Assembly: GCF_040869045.1 (NCBI RefSeq)
Contig: NC_090321.1
Coordinates: 27,525,426-27,589,425 of the forward strand
Direction of reading: 5' to 3'
DNA length: 64,000 bases
From: Eurosta solidaginis
Lineage: Eukaryota > Arthropoda > Insecta > Diptera > Tephritidae
In this document: in pieces, positions 56,112-64,000 of the stretch
How positions within the stretch are numbered: position 1 is the stretch's first letter
How the letters are laid out: every line of letters starts with the position of its first letter
The notes under the pieces: model-generated
The model's input: the letters and a program-made list of their open reading frames with translations, nothing else
Database searches by the model: none
Told to the model about the DNA's origin: nothing
Translations under genes and position numbers: made by a program

Positions 56112-56295
56112 AGGAAGCGGATTGATAAGAGAGAAAGAGGAAGGATTGAGATAGATGAAGATAGAGTGGCGCCGAAGGGAGAAAGAAAGAGAGGTTAAAG
56201 AGAGAGAGAGATAAAAAGAAAGAAATCAAGAGAAAAAGATGGAGAAGGTGAAAGAGAAGAAAAAGGAAGGAGGAAGATGCAGAGGGAGTAAAAGA
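56112..56295 (+). repeat. Purine-rich tract with GAGA elements
   Basis: About 185 bases, over 85% A/G on the plus strand, with AGAGAGAGAGAG at 56200. Such tracts can bind GAGA-type factors and form non-B DNA. The reverse strand gives a leucine/serine/phenylalanine-rich frame by composition only. Confidence 0.75.
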
Positions 56296-58317
56296 TAAAA
56301 ATCGCTTCAAAGTGACGCACATAAACTGAAATTAGGGCAAAATACTTTTTAATGTTAGCAATATATTTTGCTTAATTGTTTTGCTAGACACAAGCAATAA
56401 AACATTAAGGCAGTTTAAAATTTTGTCTATTTGGTGTTGGAAACCTAGCTATAGCAAATGAAAATTTCCGATGTGAACAACTTTTATCGTAATTTTTTTT
56501 TGCATATCCTGTTTTGGTTTGACAGTTGCTAATTTGCTATTCAAAATTGAAAAACTAAACTACGGTTTTTGAAGTTGCGTATTTTGCAAAACGTAGCATA
56601 TGCATAGCCGTATAGTTTTTTGGCTTTTTGTGTAAAATACTACACCAGTTTGCAAATACAATGATGCTAGACCAAAAATCAAAATCCTGAACTCACCTGT
56701 TAGTGTCATAGCATATCTGCGTATTGTTTTTTGGGTATGTTAACAACTATGCGCGCATACAACTTGCCTCGTTGCTCGTTATTCAACGACTTAGTTTATA
56801 CTATCACTACCGCTACCAAGATTTTACTTTTACCAACACAGCCAAAGTTGAGATTTTGTTAACCACTGATATTCATTGTGGTTGTGGTATTATTTTGATG
56901 CAACGAAGTGTAGGATATGAAAATACAACCATATTGTACGGTGTTTCACTTAATCCTCTCTTTTCGCTAACAGAAGGAGTAACAAACTATTTCTCATAAC
57001 TTCTTTTTTTTTTTTTTTTGTTAAAAAAAAATCAATTTAAAAATGGAGTTCACCGACTTTTATAATACGACCTCAAATGTTTCAATCGTAGATGGTTCTG
57101 AGATAGTCAAAGCCCTTGACTGATAAATTTAAATACAGCGCTTTTAGCACTAACTATCCTGCTGTACATCTAATTAGCACCAGTTCGGAGGCAATCATTA
57201 AATCTGTTGTGCGGAGCTGTCGCTTTGCTGGTATCTCTTCCATTTTTCTTTAGGGTATATCGAAGTAGATCTTCATCCTAAAGCAATAGTCTCTGGCCTG
57301 GCATTAATAACTCTTACAAAACTCTCGCACAGTGTAAATATTGTTAAATGTGAATATATAACAAAAGCTTAGCTAATCAATGACTCACAATTTGCTAAGT
57401 AGTCATAAGCAAATATTAATTAAAACTATGTATCTACATCGTGTTTTCGCATATTACACCGCAGCGTTTAAATGGTTACAATCATTTTGAATTACCATTT
57501 ATGGCAGTATAACTGGGTCAAAAGCATCAAAATAAGTTAAAGCCACCTGCTGCCACATTGACACACTAATTAATTGGGTGGATGATGCCACCTACTTTGT
57601 ACTGTTTTGTGGTTACTTTGCTAAGCCTCCATAGAGCTGTGGGTGGATAGACAGTATATATATCCACATACTTACTTGCAGTATTAACAACTAAAATTTG
57701 TTTGTTGTTGCTTATGTTTTGTTGCACTAATTGCTTTATCTACTCTTGATGCGCCACTGTGTCCGTTTTATATGTTGATGATGACAATTATGATGATGAC
57801 TAAATGCTTTAATGCTTGAACGCATCACTAAACATTCACCGCATGTCAGCTGCTGCATGTGACTGCTTGATCCCAAAGTCCAGCTAATAGACTCTGTGTT
57901 GTTGCTCTTACTCTAATCGACATTGTCATGGGAGGTCATCATATGACTCTGAATAGTTAACTGACGTATATCGTTAGTTTGGCTCAGATAAGCGTACATA
58001 CATATGTGCGTATGGCAGGAAAGCGTCAGTTAGCTGGTTTCCGCCAAAATGCACACATGAAATAGCAAAACAATTAGCGTTGGTGAAAATTTAGCACACA
58101 CATACATACATACAATATCTAGTGGGACGCATATATACGAAACTGGTGGAACATTGAATACTCATTGGCGCCTCTATAACCGTTAACTGCTGCATTTGGC
58201 AGAATGTGTGATGAGGCCTTGTGGGCTGTGGGGTATAGAAATTGATTTCCATAGATGGGCGTGCGCATCTATGTATGTGTTTATACTGTCTAACAAGCAG
58301 TTCACGCATTTCCCATA
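56296..58317. other. Unassigned DNA with poly-T
   Basis: A T-run lies at 57003-57020. No gene recognised; the 91-codon frame at 56724-56999 has no known motif. CACACATACATACATACA is at 58099. Confidence 0.35.
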
Positions 58318-59333
58318 TACACTCAGAGAAAAACGCCGTTCTAAAATCCAGCACCACCGGACTCAATTCAAGCTTTTCATGTTTTTACTTTTTTGTTCTT
58401 GAAAAACGAACGACCTGTTCTTAAAACAATAACCTTGTTCTTGAACTGAGAACCATGTTCTTGAAAAGAGAACGGCTGGTCATAAAATATGAACGAATGT
58501 TCTATTAATGAGAACGATGTTCTTAAATTAAGAACAATGTTCTTAAATTAAGTTCAAGAAAAAAAAAAGAAACGGTACAATTCGTGTGCAGTACAATGTT
58601 AAGTACAACATTTGGCACAAGCTATCAAACAGTTGTAGTGGCCCAGCGGCTATGATGTTGCGGTTGCGATCGTGTGGCGTGAGTTCGTTCACCGTCAAAC
58701 TATAAAGTTTTTTAAAACATTTTTTTGTATTCTATTTTTTAACTCTTATTTTTCGTTTAGTTCCATTCACATATGTACAGGTAATTCTCAAACTTGTTAT
58801 GAAATGTTTTAAATATATATTCAGATTGCATCATCAAATAATAAAAATTTCTCGATAAGAGAAATATATGAAAAAATGCATATTATGCGTTTTTTCGAAC
58901 CTTTTGGCTTTTAATAATAGTTTTTTTGTTATTAATATTTTTTTATTAATAACAAAAAAATTATTTATTAATAAAAAATAAATAAATAATGGGGTAACAT
59001 ATAAAAAATTACCTTCCTCCCACCAATGATCAAGCAGAAACCGTTCTTGAATTGAGACCGAAAACTATTAAAACGACCACAAAACGTTCTCGAAGCGTGA
59101 GAACGAAAAATCCTAAATCAAGCCCAAATAGTGCTTGAAATGAGCAAAGAAGGTTCACACATCAATACCAAACTGGTCATAAAATACGAACGGTGTGCTT
59201 GGAAAAACTGTTCTTAAAACAAGCCCATCGGTCACGAGTTAAGAAAAAACGCACTTAACAGACCTTTGTCAACGAATGTTCTTAATTTTGAACTTGTTTC
59301 GTTCGTTTTAGAACGATTTTTTCTCTGAGTGTA
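58318..59333. mobile_element. 1-kb inverted-repeat element, copy B
   Basis: Full-length copy of the element at 35.3 kb with better ends: TACACTCAGAGAAAAACG on the left and, opposite strand, TACACTCAGAGAAAAAATCG on the right. The GTTCTTRAA arrays are conserved. In the tRNA-like unit (58631-58726) box A is TGGCCCAGCGG (58639-58649), box B has decayed to GGCGTGAGTTC, and seven T follow at 58720-58726. A short CCAT occurs near both borders, but its register is uncertain, so no target duplication is claimed. Confidence 0.85.
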
Positions 59334-59339
59334 CCATCG

Positions 59340-62300
59340 TTCCATTATGTTATGGATAGTGCAGTGCGTAGTTTAGTTTGAGCGGAAAGCTCTATATAAT
59401 TAACAGCTTGAGTAAACAATGGAGGGCTTGCTTGTAGATTAACTAGTAGATGATGGCATTAAAGGCTGTCTAGATTGAAGTGTTTTAAGAATTAGAGTTA
59501 GATATTCTTCCCGTTACGCGAACTTCCTTCCCCCATGCACCCAGCTGATACCACTAGATGAAATAGGTCTCTCGTCTACCTTATAAGATTTAGCAGAGCT
59601 GTTCATTAATTGACTAGGTAAATTGTTTTAGGCCTTCCGGGTCCTCTCCCCTAGCATGGATTGAAGGGAGTCATTTTTGTTGTTTTTGTTTCCGCAAAAT
59701 AGTACTAACCCCTTCTATCCCGATTGCCTCTGTAAATATTTTTTGACCCGTCGGATCTTTGGTATTGTCGACTTGAGTCACCTCTTACGGCAAGCATTCC
59801 TATTCCGCTGTTATTCTAAGCCCCTTAGCAGGCTGGCGTTTAAAGAGAGTCGTTTATTAGTTTGAAAATTTATTGATTAAGGGTTCAAGAAGAGATTTTC
59901 GTTTTTGATCATACTAAATTATATATTTTCGCAGACTTGTAAATTATCAAAAAAGGAAGGTTTTCTTCGAAGCTTCCAATCAGACAGTATTATAATACTT
60001 AGATATGTCTGGCACATTACTTGAATTCAGCCCTTTATATTTTGGAACGGTCTCTCTATTAATTGTTGACCGGCTAAATAAATGTTGGAGGAAATTTTGT
60101 ATTTGGCCAATGACGATGTATTGACCTATAATCCACCACCAACGCCTTTAACCCATACTTCTTTCTAAATGTTTGATCTAGTAGCGCTGGAAAGAAGAAG
60201 GTTATGGGAAACAAAAATTCAGGCGAATAAGGAGCGCACGAAAGTCGTTAGCAAAGAGAGCATAGAAGAGACGTTAAGGTTGTGACAGTAAGATGTTGAC
60301 GCACGGAGCACGAGATGCTTTGGCGATGTAAGTTACAATGTTGACGAAATGCTCGCCGAGAAAGGGTACTTCAAAAAGGTCGAAGATCCAGTTGCGTTTA
60401 TAGCGAAGTAAACTTCACTTCAACTTTCTTCAATTGCTCGCGATGGAGGCAGCATTGATAAATGCACGAGTAAAGACTAGATAAGAAATCAGTAACTTCG
60501 TAGAAACCGCACTCAGAGCAAAAAAAAAAAAGAGGTCTGGGTGGAGGAACAATAGAAGCTGTTAAAAAAAATACAAGTATTAGGCATTTTCTATCCCAAG
60601 CTGCAAAAAAAGTTGAGGCCTCACTAAATGTAGTATAGATGAATAAAGAATAGTCTGCTTAATTGTGGGTTCCATATAACCAAAACGCTTTTATTTTTTA
60701 CACTACCACTTAACTCAAGCGAACCGAGAACTACTCGTGGTACAATTTTTTTTAAATGAGTCATTTTGGAGCTATAAATATAATTGCTCACATTTAGCCA
60801 TACAAAAATGTCACAATGAGAAATGACAAACAAACACAATCAGAAATGTACATTTAAACAACATTATTTTTTCTTGTGGCCTAATGCATCTATAATGTGG
60901 TCTAATATAAGAGGCATACCAAAATTAATTGCTTCATTATTAGCAGCAAAGACCGAACGCCAATAACAATGACTCTAAAACTGTGCATAGAAGCTCACAA
61001 CAACACTAATATCAACTAACGAAATCAAAGAAGATTGACGAGAAAATTTTTCAAGATTATAAACTGAAAATATGTTTGAGCACGCCAAGAAAAAGCAAGC
61101 GCCCAGCGCGCTATACGTAATTTGGCGGGAAGAACGCTTTATAAAATGCACAAGCAGCATGGCTAGCAGCGCTTCGGGCATATTAGCTGGCACCACTGAT
61201 GGACAAGCGTACCATGTAAATTTGACAGCAAAGCTAATTGAATTGTTGCCACAGTAATGAAGCGAAGTGAAACAATAAAATAAGAACGAAATATTCTAAG
61301 AGCAATGAAATAAATTCTGGCTATTAATGTTGCATACTTGACGCGCAACAACAAAGATCTATGAATAATGTAAATATATTAAATTAAAACACTCTACTTA
61401 ATAACAAGCAACAGAACAGTATATACTTTTTTTCAAAAACATGTCCAAAAAATAAAACAAAGACATTTCTTAAATGGTAATTATGATGATGATGAGAGTG
61501 AGCATTATAATCAGCAGTGAAAGGTGAGAGAGCATTATCAGCGGTCTCGCAGTTGCAGCTTAAGAAGGTAAAAATAACCATCAAAAAAAAGTCACATCAA
61601 TCACAACAAAATTGTTTCGACTTATTTTACTTCAACGTACTCATCAGCTTTCCAACAAAAAAATAAAATATATGACAACAAATTTCCAAGCTTTTTATAA
61701 ATTTCTTATACTTTTGAAAGTTCTTTACATATGCTTTCAAAACACATAAAAAATAATGTTACATTTTATGTCTTGGCATGCTAATAGTGTCAAAAGTTTA
61801 ATGATGAAAATGTACCCAAAACACTTCATGGTCCATTTACATTTGAGTTGAGTTAAATTAACTTTAGCCTAATTGTTTTGGGTCGTTTCGCGCAGCAAAC
61901 AAACTGTCTGTCTGTGGCTGGTCGCACTATGTCAGCAATGTGGACAGGTGTCATTGAAAATTTGACACTTGTAGTTTGAGTTGCAATTTTGCAGATTTTT
62001 GTTCCAAAAATACATGAGCTTTGGCATTTTAAAATGCACACATTAATGGTTAATTTATTGAGAAATATTTTGAGATAAGTTGGCTATTGTTGAGTAAGTA
62101 TTCGGTGATGGGACGTAATAAGTATTATAATAATAACTAGGGCTACCCAAAATATGCAAAAAATAGTGAATTAAGCCACTTTTAAAATGCCTCTAAAATT
62201 TAGATTTATGCTTAAAATTTGCATCTAAGTCGTAAAATATCCTTGCACATTCCGAAACTATCGGTCCACCTTGCACAAATCTGGATTAACTAGTCACCTC

Positions 62301-62725
62301 TTCATGAGCGTGAAGTATCTGAAGGAAGCATTTCTGCGTCGATTAGTTTTTTGTTTTTATGGTTTGCACTGTACGGCCAAATCACACCATTTTAACCGAC
62401 CCATACTTTATGTTTTTTTTTTTTGAAGTCAGGGCTAATGTGTGTATAAACCTCAGACTCTTGAAGCTAGGGATGATGTTCTAGAAAGGATGATGAAATC
62501 ATTATAAACCCGTCATCAAATCTGGCGACGACCATTTGGCCGATTTCGTTTTCTTGGCTTTAGGGAGTTATTTCTAATGGATGAATCGAATCAATTTTAA
62601 TCATTAAAAATTAAAAAAATGTTCCACTCAGTGCTGTATATGCCAATTTGGCCAAGTGGCTAACAACATACGTTGGCTTCAGTGAAAAATGTTTTCCTAC
62701 ACCATCAAACTTTTTCGATACCTTC
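59340..62725. other. Unassigned, mostly low-repeat DNA
   Basis: No gene recognised in 3.4 kb. The 71-73-codon minus-strand frames at 60624-60839 and 60975-61196 and the 61-codon plus-strand frame at 61072-61257 carry no known motif. The stretch 60180-60430 has fewer stops and higher GC than its surroundings and might be a decayed transposon gene, but it was not recognised. Confidence 0.35.
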
Positions 62726-62730
62726 CCGTA

Positions 62731-64000
62731 TTTTTATACTCAGTTGAGCAGAGCTCACAGAGTATATTAAGTTTGATTGGATAACGGTTGGTTGTACATA
62801 TATAAAGGAATCGAGATAGATATAGACTTCCATATATCAAAATAATCAGGATCGAAAAAAAATTTGATTGAGCCATGTCCGTCCGTCAGTCCGTTAACAC
62901 GATAACTTGAGTAAATTTTGAGGTATCTTGATGAAATTTGGTATGTAGGTTCCTGAGCACTCATATCAGATCGCTATTTAAAATGAACTATATCGGACTA
63001 TAACCACGCCCACTTTTTCGATATCGAAAATTTCGAAAAACCGAAAAAGTGCGATAATTCATTACAAAAGACAGATAAAGCGACGTAACTTGGTATATGA
63101 TTTGAACTTACAACGCAGAATAGAAAATTAGTAAAATTTTGGACAATGGGCGTGGCACCGTCCACTTTTAAAAGAAGGTAATTTAGAAGTTTTGCAAGCT
63201 GTAATTTGACAGTCGTTGAAGATATCATGATGAGATTTGGCTGGAACATTACCCCTACTACTATATGTACGCTTAATAAAAATTAGCAAAATCGGAGAAG
63301 GACCACGCCCACTTTTAAAAAAAAAATTTTTTAAAGTAAAATTTTAACAAAAAATTTAATATCTTTACAGTATATAAGTAAATTATGTCAACATTCAACT
63401 CCAGTAATGATGTGGTGCAACAAAATACAAAAATATAAGAAAGTTTCAAAATGGGCGTGGCTCCGCCCTTTTTTATTTAATTTGTCTAGGATACTTTTAG
63501 CGCCATAAGTCGAACAAAAATTAACCAATCCATTTGAAATTTGGTACGGGCATAGATTTTATGACGTTAAATGTTTTCTGTGCAAATGAGCGGAATCGGT
63601 TGATGTCTAGCCCAGTTTTTATACACAGTCGTCCGTCTGTCCTTCCGCATGGCCGTTAACACGATAACTTGAGCAAAAATCGATATATCTTTAATGAACT
63701 TAGTTCACGTGCTTACTTGAACTCACTTTATCTTGGTATGAAAAATGAACGAAATCCGACTATGACCACGCCCACTTTTTCGATATCAAAAATTACGAAA
63801 AATGAAAAAAATGCCATAATTCTATACCAAATACGAAAAAAGGGATGAAACATGGTAAGGTAATTCGATTGTTTATTGACGCGAAATATAACTTTAGAAA
63901 AAACTTTATAAAGTGGTTGTGACACCTATCATATTATGTAGAAGAAAATAAAAAAGTTCTGCAGGGCGAAATAAAAAACCCTTAAAACCTTGGCAGGTAT
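62731..64000 (-). mobile_element. High-copy 1.8-kb repeat, copy D (runs off the window)
   Basis: Minus-strand copy. Its right end is at 62731 (TTTTTATACTCAGTTGAGCA then GAGCTCACAGAGTAT), followed by the ACGG module, CCACGCCCACTTTTTCGATA at 63004, the GGGCGTGGCTCCGCCC block at 63454, and a second CCACGCCCACTTTTTCGATA at 63766. The tandem segment and left end lie beyond the window. Confidence 0.85.

Noticed and set aside
56110..56322. 70-codon leucine/serine-rich minus-strand frame
   Set aside because: Produced by the purine-rich tract on the other strand.
60180..60430. Possible coding remnant (LERRRLWETKIQANKER region)
   Set aside because: Stops in all frames within about 40 codons and no recognised family; left as unassigned DNA.
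1..64000. CRISPR array, bacterial operon or prophage-like system
   Set aside because: Composition, SINEs, LINEs and lack of dense genes show a eukaryotic genome; no regular short spacer array was seen.

Overview
The window reads as intergenic, repeat-dense DNA from a higher fly, most likely a tephritid fruit fly. It is AT-rich, no long intact gene is visible on either strand, and the recognisable coding material is broken non-LTR retrotransposon sequence. Short insect SINEs, MITE-like inverted-repeat elements and a high-copy repeat of about 1.8 kb fill much of the rest. The fly assignment is an inference from the repeat families and base composition; I could not search a database.

Three kinds of LINE remnant recur. 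Family 1 carries reverse transcriptase plus RNase H (I/LOA-like). Its best copy is 13.9-16.15 kb, with pieces at 29.3 and 48.8 kb and related fragments at 5.7, 32.2, 41.1, 43.3, 46.0 and 51.0 kb. Family 2 has a GFRPGKSTIDQIF-type reverse transcriptase with a YADDIDII-like core and an MYGSE tail, with pieces at 9.9, 10.7, 17.1, 33.9, 45.0-46.0, 48.3 and 52.0 kb. Family 3 is jockey-like with a cysteine/histidine C-terminus and a (CAA)n tail, with pieces at 0.0, 2.0 and 4.6 kb. Every copy has frameshifts, stops or truncation.

Non-autonomous elements include seven copies of a tRNA-derived SINE of about 350 bp (0.6, 1.5, 9.5, 28.3, 30.1, 38.7 and 50.4 kb). A (CAA)-tailed repeat of about 430 bp lies at 30.4 kb, with partial copies at 31.0 and 37.0 kb. 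The 1.8-kb repeat lies at 7.1, 28.8 (short), 52.5 and 62.7 kb (minus strand, running off the window). Elements with terminal inverted repeats are at 11.9, 23.4, 27.0, 34.8, 35.3, 38.2, 46.8 and 58.3 kb, and there is a large foldback at 24.9 kb.

Local structure beyond transposons: a satellite-like array at 25.56-26.79 kb made of eight monomers of about 155 bp, seven of which carry a recognisable CTCF-like motif; a degenerate 11-bp-period minisatellite at 48.06-48.79 kb; a tandem, TCATATGA-rich block at 20.2-21.2 kb; and a purine-rich tract at 56.1 kb.

The most unusual observation is a set of roughly 1-kb inverted-repeat elements (35.3, 58.3 and perhaps 11.9 kb). They combine matching ends, arrays of a short palindromic motif and an internal tRNA-like Pol III promoter. 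The remaining stretches (about 2.9-4.6, 18.5-19.5, 21.6-23.4, 32.5-33.9, 39.5-41.0, 47.1-48.0, 49.4-50.4 and 54.9-62.7 kb apart from the 58.3-kb element) look like single-copy non-coding DNA in which I recognise no gene.
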